Translations under genes and position numbers: made by a program
Source of the DNA: Runella sp. CRIBMP
Lineage (GTDB): Bacteria > Bacteroidota > Bacteroidia > Cytophagales > Spirosomataceae
DNA length: 64,000 bases
Reading direction: 5' to 3'
Assembly: GCF_009905605.1 (NCBI RefSeq)
Contig: NZ_JAAAKZ010000015.1
Span: forward strand, 1 to 64,000
Shown: piece by piece, positions 43,992 to 51,837 of the stretch
How the letters are laid out: each line of letters begins with the position of its first letter
Position numbering within the stretch: position 1 is the first letter of the stretch
Notes under the pieces: model-generated
Told to the model about the DNA's origin: nothing
What the model saw: the letters and a program-made list of their open reading frames with translations, nothing else
Databases searched by the model: none

Positions 43992-45389
43992 TTATAAAAA
44001 CTCCCGTGGGTCAGTTACTTTGCCGGTGACGGCGGCGGCGGCAGCTACATAAGGACTGGCCAGCAACGTGCGTGCTCCCGGACCCTGGCGCCCTTCAAAG
44101 TTGCGGTTTGAAGTACTAACGGCGTATTTACCCGCTGGAATCTTGTCATCGTTCATCGCCAAACAAGCCGAACATCCTGGCTGACGCAATGAGAAACCTG
44201 CTTCGGTCAAAATGTCCAAAATACCTTCTTCTTGGATTTGAGCTTCTACGATGTGAGAGCCCGGTACCAGCCAAGCCGTTACATTATCGGCTTTCTTACG
44301 GCCTTTTACAATAGACGCAAACGCCCTGAAGTCTTCAATACGACCGTTGGTACAACTTCCCAAAAACACGTAGTCAATCGGCTTGCCAATCATACTATCA
44401 TCTTCAGCAAAACCCATGTATGCCAGCGATTTAGCATAAGACGCGCCACCGTCCAATACTTGCTCGGCTTTAGGGATGTGTTGAGAAATACCCGTTCCTA
44501 AGCCTGGATTGGTTCCGTAGGTGATTTGGGGTTCGATGTCAGCCGCGTCGTAGGTATATTCCAAGTCGAACGTCGCGCCTTCATCCGTTTTGAGGGTTTT
44601 CCAGTAGGCCAGTGCTTTGTCCCATGCTTCGCCTTTAGGCGCTTGCTCGCGGCCTTTTAGGTAGGCAAATGTAGTCTCGTCGGGAGCGATCATACCGCCG
44701 CGCGCACCCATTTCGATCGACATGTTACAAACCGTCATACGGCCTTCCATGCTCATATTTTCAAACACTTCACCAGCATATTCTACAAAATAACCCGTAG
44801 CACCACTGGCCGAAATCTGTGAAATAATGTACAGCACCGCATCTTTTGGCAATACGCCTTTGCCCAACTTACCATTGATGGTAATGCGCATTTTCTTGGG
44901 TTTAGGCTGCATGATACACTGTGATGCCAGCACCATTTCCACTTCTGAGGTACCAATCCCGAAGGCAATGGCTCCGAAAGCACCGTGCGTAGAGGTGTGT
45001 GAGTCACCGCAAACGATGGTCATACCTGGAAGGGTGATACCATTTTCAGGCCCAACTACGTGTACGATTCCGTTTTTAGCATGGCCCAAACCCCAGTGCG
45101 AAATACCGTACTTTGCAGTATTGGTTTCGAGGGCTTTCAACTGATTGGCCGAAAGCGGGTCTTGTACCGGCAAATGTTGGTTGATGGTAGGCGTGTTGTG
45201 GTCGGCAGTGGCAAAGGTACGCTCAGGAAACAGCACACCTATACCGCGACTTTCCAGTCCCAAAAAGGCCACAGGGCTAGTGACTTCGTGAATAAAGTGA
45301 CGGTCGATGAAGAACACATCGGGTCCGTCTTCAATCTTGCGGACAACGTGGGCATCCCACACTTTGTCGAAGAGGGTTGTTTTTGACAT
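43992..45389 (-). CDS. leuC: 3-isopropylmalate dehydratase large subunit
   Basis: 465 residues of aconitase fold. The [4Fe-4S] ligands are Cys in [11 protein letters not shown] and the two Cys of [10 protein letters not shown]. Also seen are [39 protein letters not shown] and the C-terminal [11 protein letters not shown]. It is the first gene of the leuC-D-A-B operon. A ~170-bp spacer separates it from the AraC-type gene upstream. No leader peptide was seen there. Confidence 0.97.
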   Translation of the reverse strand: MSKTTLFDKVWDAHVVRKIEDGPDVFFIDRHFIHEVTSPVAFLGLESRGIGVLFPERTFATADHNTPTINQHLPVQDPLSANQLKALETNTAKYGISHWGLGHAKNGIVHVVGPENGITLPGMTIVCGDSHTSTHGAFGAIAFGIGTSEVEMVLASQCIMQPKPKKMRITINGKLGKGVLPKDAVLYIISQISASGATGYFVEYAGEVFENMSMEGRMTVCNMSIEMGARGGMIAPDETTFAYLKGREQAPKGEAWDKALAYWKTLKTDEGATFDLEYTYDAADIEPQITYGTNPGLGTGISQHIPKAEQVLDGGASYAKSLAYMGFAEDDSMIGKPIDYVFLGSCTNGRIEDFRAFASIVKGRKKADNVTAWLVPGSHIVEAQIQEEGILDILTEAGFSLRQPGCSACLAMNDDKIPAGKYAVSTSNRNFEGRQGPGARTLLASPYVAAAAAVTGKVTDPREFL

Positions 45390-45556
45390 ATTACCTTAGT
45401 TTTAATACGTTTTTAGAATCACATTTACGACTAACCACAGAGAAACAATGGAGCACAGAGCATAAACTCCATGAAGTAGTTATTTTACAATACAAAATTG
45501 CAGGAAACTCTACAATACGGCATAACGCCCTACGCCCAAACAATAGCGATTTTGGC

Positions 45557-46399
45557 TCAATCGGTTTTTTTTGGCGTAAATCCGTATTTTTCTTTGTAAG
45601 CCTTAATAAAATGGGAAACGCTCTCGTAGCCAATTTCCATGCTTACTTCCGAAACGTTTTTGTTGGCATTTTTGAGAAGAAAGGCCGCTTGTTCCAAGCG
45701 TTTTTGTTTGATCCAATTGGCGGGAGAGGTGTGAAACTGTTCTTCAAAATCACGCTTGAAAGCCGACAGGCTACGCCCCGACAAATGCGCCAATTCACTT
45801 ATTGTCAGGGGCTTTAAGTAGTAATTATTCAACAAATATTCCAGCTCGGTCTTTTGCCCTTTATAGATGTTGAACAAAATGGATTTGAGTTGTCCAGAAA
45901 TATCAATTTCAATCAAATGCAGTAGTAACTCCTGAAATTTGAGCCGCAAAAACTGGTTTAAGTAGGGTGTTTGGGAATGAAAATAAGGCAAAAGTGAATC
46001 AATAAACTTCTCAAAAGTAGGCGATGACTGAAGAACCAAGATAGGCTGCGTATGGTCAGCCTCTGCCTGAGCAAATAGGGTCTGATTTTGATTCACGAAC
46101 TCTTTGAGGAGCTTTTCATGAAAGAAAAAAACCAGACTTCGGTAATCGCTCCCGATAGACTCATTCATCGAATAACAGCCCCGCTGAAAAAACAAAATGT
46201 CTCCCTTTCGAACATGCAAATCTTGATTGGGAGAAATAAATTTTTTCTCTCCTTCAAGCACTACCACTACGGCATGTTCTTCAAAAAAAATCTCGTTTCG
46301 CTCTGGATACACATCACTCCGGTAGGCCACAAAAGTCATATCCTGAATTTTCAGGGACTGAAACTGTTGGGCGCTGATGGAAGAAGGAACACGAAGCAT
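45557..46399 (-). CDS. AraC-family transcriptional regulator
   Basis: 280 residues. A cupin-like sensor half (FEEHAVVVVLEGEKKFISPNQDLHVRKGDILFFQRGCYS) is followed by the AraC-type double helix-turn-helix in the last ~100 residues: LTISELAHLSGRSLSAFKRDFEEQFHTSPANWIKQKRL and VSEVSMEIGYESVSHFIKAYKEKYGFTPKK. It sits between the ilvA pair and leuC on the same strand, so regulation of branched-chain amino-acid genes is an obvious hypothesis. The ligand is unknown. Confidence 0.92.
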   Translation of the reverse strand: MLRVPSSISAQQFQSLKIQDMTFVAYRSDVYPERNEIFFEEHAVVVVLEGEKKFISPNQDLHVRKGDILFFQRGCYSMNESIGSDYRSLVFFFHEKLLKEFVNQNQTLFAQAEADHTQPILVLQSSPTFEKFIDSLLPYFHSQTPYLNQFLRLKFQELLLHLIEIDISGQLKSILFNIYKGQKTELEYLLNNYYLKPLTISELAHLSGRSLSAFKRDFEEQFHTSPANWIKQKRLEQAAFLLKNANKNVSEVSMEIGYESVSHFIKAYKEKYGFTPKKTD

Positions 46400-46504
46400 G
46401 GGGGAATGAACTATTAATTAAGAAGGAGTGAATAAGAGGTAGGAAGGAAGAAATAAGATTTTTTTTCCTACATCCGACCTCCTACTTCGGCAACTATTCG
46501 ATTA

Positions 46505-46723
46505 TTAATCAAACGCCCCGCCTTTTTTTAGGGCCTGATAATCGTCGCCAATCGTCTTGTATTGCGACATTAGAAATTTCTGCAATTCTTCATTGAACAC
46601 TTTTTTTTCTTCCTCCGAAAGTGCGTCGTACAAGTCTTTCAACTCTTGGTTGATCGCTGCTTTTTCGGCTTCACTTTGGGCATTAATGGCCCTGACGTGG
46701 TATTTTCTAAAATCAAAGTTCAT
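46505..46723 (-). CDS. Small helical protein coupled to ilvA
   Basis: 72 residues, highly charged and helical (AEKAAINQELKDLYDALSEEEKKVFNEELQKFL). It begins within the ilvA stop (ATGA, 4-bp overlap), so it is translated with threonine dehydratase. No family is recognised. A role as a small partner of IlvA is speculative. A T-rich hairpin candidate lies between its stop and the AraC gene. Confidence 0.75.
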   Translation of the reverse strand: MNFDFRKYHVRAINAQSEAEKAAINQELKDLYDALSEEEKKVFNEELQKFLMSQYKTIGDDYQALKKGGAFD

Positions 46724-48003
46724 ATCAAAAACTCAAATAGATCGGGCTTATTATTGATGTATTCAAATTGCATATTGTGCTCCTGCATTCGGGCCAAGAG
46801 CGGTTCAAAATCTTCTTTGTGCCGCAGTTCGATACCTACTAAGGCGGGACCGCGTTCACGAGCTGTTTTTTTGGAATATTCAAAGTGCGCAATGTCATCG
46901 TTGGGACCGAGCACATGGTTCAAAAACTCTTTGAAGGCTCCCGAACGTTGCGGAAAACGGATGATGAAGTAATGTTTAAGCCCTTCGTACAGCAGACTGC
47001 GTTCTTTTATTTCTTCGGTGCGTGTAATGTCATTATTGCCACCACCAATTAGCAATACCACATCTTTGCCCTTGATTTCATCCTTGATTTGGTCGAGTGC
47101 CGCTACCGTAAGCGCACCCGCTGGTTCTACTACGATGGCCTCTTCGTTGTACAATTGTAAAATCGTAGAGCATACTTTTCCTTCGGGAACCAACAAAATA
47201 GAATCCAGATTCTTGCGACACACTTCAAACGTATGCTCACCCGCGCGTTTTACGGCGGCTCCGTCTACAAACTTATCAATATTTTCGAGCGTTACTACAT
47301 GATTCTCTTTGATGGCAGTGTACATTGTAGGAGAGCCAAGTGGCTCTACACCAATGAGTTTTGTGGCGGGACTCAATTGTTTAAATACCGTTGTTACGCC
47401 CGACGCCAATCCACCGCCGCCAATGGCAAACAGCAGATAATCAATTTTAAAATCGGCATCCCGGAAGATTTCCAGCCCGACGGTCCCCTGCCCTTCCATC
47501 ACCTGCACGTCGTCAAAGGGGTGAATAAATGTCGCCTCATTACTTTCGCAAAAGTGCTTAGCGGCGTGGTAGGCATCGTCGTAGGTATCGCCGTGCAGTA
47601 CTACTTCAATTTGGTCTTTACCGAAAAGTTTGACCTGCTTTACTTTTTGAGCAGGCGTGGTACTGGGCATAAAAATTCGGCCGCGAACTTGCATTTTATT
47701 ACAGGCATAAGCTACGCCCTGAGCATGGTTGCCTGCCGAAGCACACACCACTCCTTTTTCAAGGGCCTCTGCTGACAAGCTCGCCATTTTGTTGTACGCC
47801 CCCCGAATCTTGTAAGAGCGCACCACCTGCAAATCTTCCCGTTTGAAGTAGATGTTGGCTTCGTATCGCTCCGAAAAATTGAGATTTAGCTCCAAATCGG
47901 TGTGCTTTACCACTTTTCGAATTCGCTCGGCAGCCTGCAAAATATTATCAAATGTCGGCAAATCGGCGACTTTATGTTTGTGTTTTTCGGAGGCGATACT
48001 CAT
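46720..48003 (-). CDS. ilvA: Threonine ammonia-lyase (threonine dehydratase)
   Basis: 427 residues. Fold-type II PLP enzyme: Lys65 in SYKIRGAYNKM, SAGNHAQGVA, phosphate loop GGGGLASG, and Ser/Gly in LIGGGNND. The C-terminal ~85 residues form a single ACT-like regulatory domain (HYFIIRFPQRSGAFKEFLNHVLG), as in the shorter biosynthetic type, so isoleucine feedback is likely. It makes 2-oxobutanoate for isoleucine. It lies 139 bp downstream of ilvC, with a strong hairpin in between. Confidence 0.95.
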   Translation of the reverse strand: MSIASEKHKHKVADLPTFDNILQAAERIRKVVKHTDLELNLNFSERYEANIYFKREDLQVVRSYKIRGAYNKMASLSAEALEKGVVCASAGNHAQGVAYACNKMQVRGRIFMPSTTPAQKVKQVKLFGKDQIEVVLHGDTYDDAYHAAKHFCESNEATFIHPFDDVQVMEGQGTVGLEIFRDADFKIDYLLFAIGGGGLASGVTTVFKQLSPATKLIGVEPLGSPTMYTAIKENHVVTLENIDKFVDGAAVKRAGEHTFEVCRKNLDSILLVPEGKVCSTILQLYNEEAIVVEPAGALTVAALDQIKDEIKGKDVVLLIGGGNNDITRTEEIKERSLLYEGLKHYFIIRFPQRSGAFKEFLNHVLGPNDDIAHFEYSKKTARERGPALVGIELRHKEDFEPLLARMQEHNMQFEYINNKPDLFEFLI

Positions 48004-48029
48004 AAGAAATCATGATTAGAGTAATTGCA

Positions 48030-48064
48030 AAAATCCCCCGAATTTACACAACTCGGGGGATTTT
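48030..48064 (-). terminator. Terminator-like hairpin between ilvC and ilvA
   Basis: Perfect 12-bp arms (AAAATCCCCCGA and complement) around an 11-nt loop run into T5 on the minus strand, 27 bp before the ilvA ATG. It would end ilvC transcription or act as an attenuator ahead of ilvA. Confidence 0.8.
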
Positions 48065-48085
48065 CTATATTTTCAATTGAAGATA

Positions 48086-48136
48086 ATAACCTCGGAAAGA
48101 GTTTGAGTGGGGACACCCAGCACTAGCCGAGGTTAT
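48086..48136 (-). repeat. Second dyad between ilvC and ilvA
   Basis: ATAACCTCGG and its complement (10 bp) bracket a 31-nt loop that itself contains GGG/CCC, starting 7 bp after the ilvC stop. There is no T-run. It could be an mRNA 3'-end stabilising structure or a regulatory fold with the adjacent terminator. Confidence 0.5.
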
Positions 48137-48142
48137 AAAGTA

Positions 48143-49186
48143 TTAGTTACGCTCTGGACGCAAGCTGCGAACGGCCGCCCCTGCACGCCACATTTCTGAA
48201 TCACGAAGCTCGGCCAATTCTACTTCGAGTTTTTCGCGGTAGTCAGGCTGCGAGTTACGCGTGATAGAAATGTTTGCCTGCTCGCCTGATTTTACTGAAT
48301 CGTACAGTTTCTGGAAGACAGGCTTAGTAGCTTCTTTGAAAGGTTTCCACCAGTCAAGGGCGCCGCGTTGGGCAGTAGTTGAGCAGTTTGCATACATCCA
48401 ATCCATACCGTTTTCGGCTACAAGCGGCATCAATGATTGCGTCAATTCTTCTACGGTTTCGTTGAATGCTTCTGATGGCGAGTGACCGTTTTCGCGCAAT
48501 ACTTCGTATTGAGCGGCAAAAATCCCTTGAATAGCACCCATCAACGTTCCACGCTCACCAGTAAGGTCAGACGTAACTTCACGGTAGAAATCAGTTTCAA
48601 ACAAATAACCTGAACCTACACCGATACCCATGGCGATACATTTTGTGCGGGCATTGCCAGAAGCATCTTGATATACGGCAAAAGAAGAGTTAAGTCCTTT
48701 TCCTTCTACAAACAAACGACGAAGTGACGTTCCTGAGCCTTTGGGCGCTACCAAAAATACGTCAACATCAGCGGGTGGAATGATACCTGTTTGTTCTTTA
48801 TAAGTTACACCAAAACCGTGTGAGAAGTACAGAGACTTGCCCGGAACAAGTGCCTTCTTTACGGTTGGCCACAATTCAATTTGAGCAGCATCCGACAGCA
48901 AGAAACAAATGATGGTTCCTTTTTCGAGGGCTTCTTCGATTTCGAAAAGCGTCTCACCTGGCACCCAGCCATCTGCAACTGCTTTATCGTAGGTTTTTCC
49001 TTTACGTTGTCCAACGATTACGTTGAAACCGTTATCGCGCATATTTAAGCTCTGACCCGGGCCCTGAACACCGTAACCAATAACGGCGATTGTTTCATTT
49101 GCCAATACTTCACGTGCTTTTTCAAGAGGAAATTCTTCGCGGGTTACTACTTCTTCTACGCTCCCGCCGAAATTGATTTGTGCCAT
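48143..49186 (-). CDS. ilvC: Ketol-acid reductoisomerase
   Basis: 347 residues. The N-terminal Rossmann motif GYGVQGPGQSLNMRDNGFNV, with Arg-Lys in GQRKGK, suits NADPH. The helical knotted domain has ligands in DLTGERGTLMGAIQG and the substrate region NCSTTAQRGALDW. The GYGVQGPGQ form is more like the yeast Ilv5/Bacteroidota branch than the E. coli one. It converts acetolactate and acetohydroxybutyrate. It is 37 bp downstream of the methyltransferase gene, in the same transcript direction as ilvDBN. Confidence 0.96.
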   Translation of the reverse strand: MAQINFGGSVEEVVTREEFPLEKAREVLANETIAVIGYGVQGPGQSLNMRDNGFNVIVGQRKGKTYDKAVADGWVPGETLFEIEEALEKGTIICFLLSDAAQIELWPTVKKALVPGKSLYFSHGFGVTYKEQTGIIPPADVDVFLVAPKGSGTSLRRLFVEGKGLNSSFAVYQDASGNARTKCIAMGIGVGSGYLFETDFYREVTSDLTGERGTLMGAIQGIFAAQYEVLRENGHSPSEAFNETVEELTQSLMPLVAENGMDWMYANCSTTAQRGALDWWKPFKEATKPVFQKLYDSVKSGEQANISITRNSQPDYREKLEVELAELRDSEMWRAGAAVRSLRPERN

Positions 49187-49223
49187 TGAATTGTTTTGTT
49201 TATTTATTAATTGTTATTGAATC

Positions 49224-49976
49224 TTATTTTGTCTTTTGCCACGTAAGCAGGGCCGACACGCCCACAAATAGTTTTATTTTTTTTTGAATCAACCAGTCTT
49301 CCGTTTTAAAAATACGTCCGAATATTTTTTGAAAAACTGGGCCGTTCATTACCGTAAAATCTGACCCAGCATCCTCTATCTTTTGCTGATGCAAGGGCAG
49401 TAATTTTGACAGCAATCGGAAAAAAGCAATCGGAAAAAAAAGCCAAAAATTGAAATAACTGCTGAATACGATTTTTCCGCTTTTCTTAAATAACTCTCCA
49501 AGCCCCGCCATTGTGTACCGACGCACGTGGTGATTGACGTCGTCGTGCTGGTTCCACAAAAACATAAATGCTGGCACCGTTACACATACCAAGCCATTGG
49601 GCTTACACACTCGTTTCATTTCATCAACCGCCAGTTGATGTTCTTCGACATGTTCGATTACGTCGAAAGCACAAACCAAATCGTAAGTCTCATCATCAAA
49701 GGGCAATTCGAGAATTGAACCTTGTATCAAATCAATCGGTACATTTGCTTTGGTAAAAGCATAACATTCTAGATCGTACTCCACTGATTTTACGCCTCCA
49801 AACACTCCCAGAAGCTCCGACGAATGCCCGGTTGCTACTCCTACATTCAAGATTTTCAGCGGACGTTGAGCTGGCAGAGTCTGTTTCAAATGATTGATGA
49901 TAATCTGATTCCGAACCACAAACCACCAATGCTCTCTTTCGATATGGTAATATTGCTTATAATATTCTTGATTCAT
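49224..49976 (-). CDS. Class I SAM-dependent methyltransferase
   Basis: 250 residues. SAM-binding motif I is LKILNVGVATGHSSELLG, the acidic residue is at VEYDLE, and the post-motif region is YDLVCAFDVIEHVEEHQLAVDEMKRVCKPNGLVCVTVPAF (methyltransferase-11 type). The C-terminal part has a hydrophobic segment (YFNFWLFFPIAFFRLLSKLL), so it may be membrane-associated. It lies 6 bp after a polytopic membrane protein and 37 bp before ilvC, so it interrupts the ilv gene run. The substrate is unknown, with lipid or glycan methylation possible. Confidence 0.88.
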   Translation of the reverse strand: MNQEYYKQYYHIEREHWWFVVRNQIIINHLKQTLPAQRPLKILNVGVATGHSSELLGVFGGVKSVEYDLECYAFTKANVPIDLIQGSILELPFDDETYDLVCAFDVIEHVEEHQLAVDEMKRVCKPNGLVCVTVPAFMFLWNQHDDVNHHVRRYTMAGLGELFKKSGKIVFSSYFNFWLFFPIAFFRLLSKLLPLHQQKIEDAGSDFTVMNGPVFQKIFGRIFKTEDWLIQKKIKLFVGVSALLTWQKTK

Positions 49977-49982
49977 AGCGAC

Positions 49983-51125
49983 TTATGGGAAAGACATCGG
50001 TAACATTAAAGAAACGAGTGTACTGACAATCAGTAAATATTTTAACTGATTGATTGGCACATGTTCCCGTAAAATAGCCAGCATGAAAAAGAACATATAA
50101 AAACCAAAAGAGAGGGAGCGAGTGCCGTCGGCAACCATCACTCCGATTACCCCAGTAATCAGTATACATCCGCCCAGTAATACCAGCGCCCACCAATCTT
50201 TCAGCATGACTAGAACCGCCATCCCCGCAAAAACAATAAGCCAAAAGCCTTCTAAACCACGCGTAAATTTATCACCTAGAATGCTTATGCTCCACCAACT
50301 CGTCTGCTGCGACAAGTCATTGTCGTGGCCTACTTTCAAGCCATACGTTGTAGCAAGCCACTGCCGTATCACTAAATAAATTCCCGCACTCATCACCAAT
50401 GCAACTACGGGCAGCGGAATCTCTTTAAGGGAAAATTTTCGTTTATCAATCACTTGCTTAATGAGCGGCAACACGTACCATAATCCTAAATAAGAAGAAT
50501 TGATAATGGCGCGCTCATCACACCAAAAGGCCAGTTGCGTAAACAGTAAAACCGATAGGGGGTTTCGGAAATAAAATGCCAACACCATGAAACAAAACGG
50601 GAAGGCATCGCAATGGCCCAAGAAATTGATGTAAAAATTAGCCCCAGCGTAGATTGCCGTAAACCCCGTCATGAAATAGAAGGTTAGGATTTTATCCTTG
50701 ACTATGTCATAAACTGCCCGTGTCATAAACCACAAAAACACCAGTCCTACCAATACATGAAGTACGTATAAACCAGCAACATTGAGGTGCAACGCCTGTG
50801 CAATAAGTGGGATGGTCAGACGAAAGGTTTGATTTGCCTCGTGCGACCCCGCTTCATAGTCTTTAGGTGTAAACGGATCAGCGCCCTGTTTGATAATATC
50901 ATCCCAAAAAAGCCCGCCGATAGAACCCGGCTGCCGCATTTCAAGATACAAGCTTCGCAAGCCCTTATCGACCAAAATAAAATTAAAGGTCAAAAGGGTG
51001 CCAGTTGAGACAATCAGGGCTAAAAATAATAGCCTTATCTGCCAAAATTTATTGTCAAAGAACGGTTGTAATTTACTGTCCAGCCACCTAAAAGGTGTTG
51101 TAAGTGATTGCTGTGGTTGTTTCAT
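49983..51125 (-). CDS. Polytopic membrane protein of unknown function
   Basis: 380 residues with about nine to ten hydrophobic segments. The first long loop (RQPGSIGGLFWDDIIKQGADPFTPKDYEAGSHEANQTFR) and the scattered charged residues in loops (NFLGHCDAFPF, WCDERAIINSSYLG) resemble GT-C-like or EpsG-like membrane glycan enzymes, but no diagnostic motif is clear. It probably works with the methyltransferase gene 6 bp downstream. It is placed 88 bp after ilvN within the ilv run. Confidence 0.75.
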   Translation of the reverse strand: MKQPQQSLTTPFRWLDSKLQPFFDNKFWQIRLLFLALIVSTGTLLTFNFILVDKGLRSLYLEMRQPGSIGGLFWDDIIKQGADPFTPKDYEAGSHEANQTFRLTIPLIAQALHLNVAGLYVLHVLVGLVFLWFMTRAVYDIVKDKILTFYFMTGFTAIYAGANFYINFLGHCDAFPFCFMVLAFYFRNPLSVLLFTQLAFWCDERAIINSSYLGLWYVLPLIKQVIDKRKFSLKEIPLPVVALVMSAGIYLVIRQWLATTYGLKVGHDNDLSQQTSWWSISILGDKFTRGLEGFWLIVFAGMAVLVMLKDWWALVLLGGCILITGVIGVMVADGTRSLSFGFYMFFFMLAILREHVPINQLKYLLIVSTLVSLMLPMSFP

Positions 51126-51213
51126 TCAAACGTATCTAGTCAAATCTATCGGTTTTTATACCGGTCGGGCTATCCAAATTGGATTGCCAAACGCTTTGAC
51201 AAAGGTAGTTTTT

Positions 51214-51750
51214 TTAAGCATAATACTCGCCATGTACCTCCTGCGGAAGGTACTCCACTAACCCTTGAGGGGTTTTTCCAACGGCTACACGGCCTGATTT
51301 TACGAATTCAAGTATTCCGTAAGGCTTAATATACCGGAAGAAATCCATGATTTCGGCTTCATTACCGGCCTTCTCGATCACCACGTAGTCGAGTCCCCAG
51401 TAAACCACCCAAGCTTTGTACACTTTATTGATGGTTTCGATATCGATGGGCCGGGTCCCAATAGGGGTTGCGATTTTGAAAAGCGCAATTTCGTTGTACA
51501 CAACCTCGTCGTCTAAGTATCCGAACACGGCCAAAACTTCCACCACTTTGCGGATTTGACGAACCAGTTTTTCGACCTCTTCGCGTTTATCGTGTTTGAT
51601 GGTAATGGTGTACCGAGATACCCCTTTTCGTTCCGTTTCCGACACCGTCAAGCTTTCAATGTTGACCCGTCGACGGGTGAAAAGAATCGTAATTTTATTT
51701 AAGAGTCCGAAAGTATTTTCGGTAAATATACAGATGGTGTAAGTCGTCAT
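51214..51750 (-). CDS. ilvN: Acetolactate synthase small (regulatory) subunit
   Basis: 178 residues from MTTYTICIF (an ATG three codons upstream is also possible). An N-terminal ACT domain (YTICIFTENTFGLLNKITILFTRRRVNIESL) is followed by a C-terminal domain typical of the family. It confers valine feedback on the catalytic subunit IlvB. It follows ilvB by 87 bp. Confidence 0.93.
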   Translation of the reverse strand: MTTYTICIFTENTFGLLNKITILFTRRRVNIESLTVSETERKGVSRYTITIKHDKREEVEKLVRQIRKVVEVLAVFGYLDDEVVYNEIALFKIATPIGTRPIDIETINKVYKAWVVYWGLDYVVIEKAGNEAEIMDFFRYIKPYGILEFVKSGRVAVGKTPQGLVEYLPQEVHGEYYA

Positions 51751-51837
51751 AAGCCCCAACCGAATCGTCGGCTCGCTCCAAACGGGAGTTTTAGTTGTGC
51801 ATTTATTTAAGTACCAAACCGTTGCTGTCTTGTCGGC

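Noticed and set aside
45430-45473. CACAGAG words repeated upstream of leuC (ACCACAGAG ... GCACAGAG)
   Set aside because: This resembles a widely scattered CACAGAG-type intergenic repeat seen in many bacteria. There are only two copies and no clear structure, so no feature was called.
45391-45633. 80-codon minus-strand ORF between leuC and the AraC gene
   Set aside because: It overlaps the AraC coding region in another frame and its translation resembles no protein. It was treated as a shadow.
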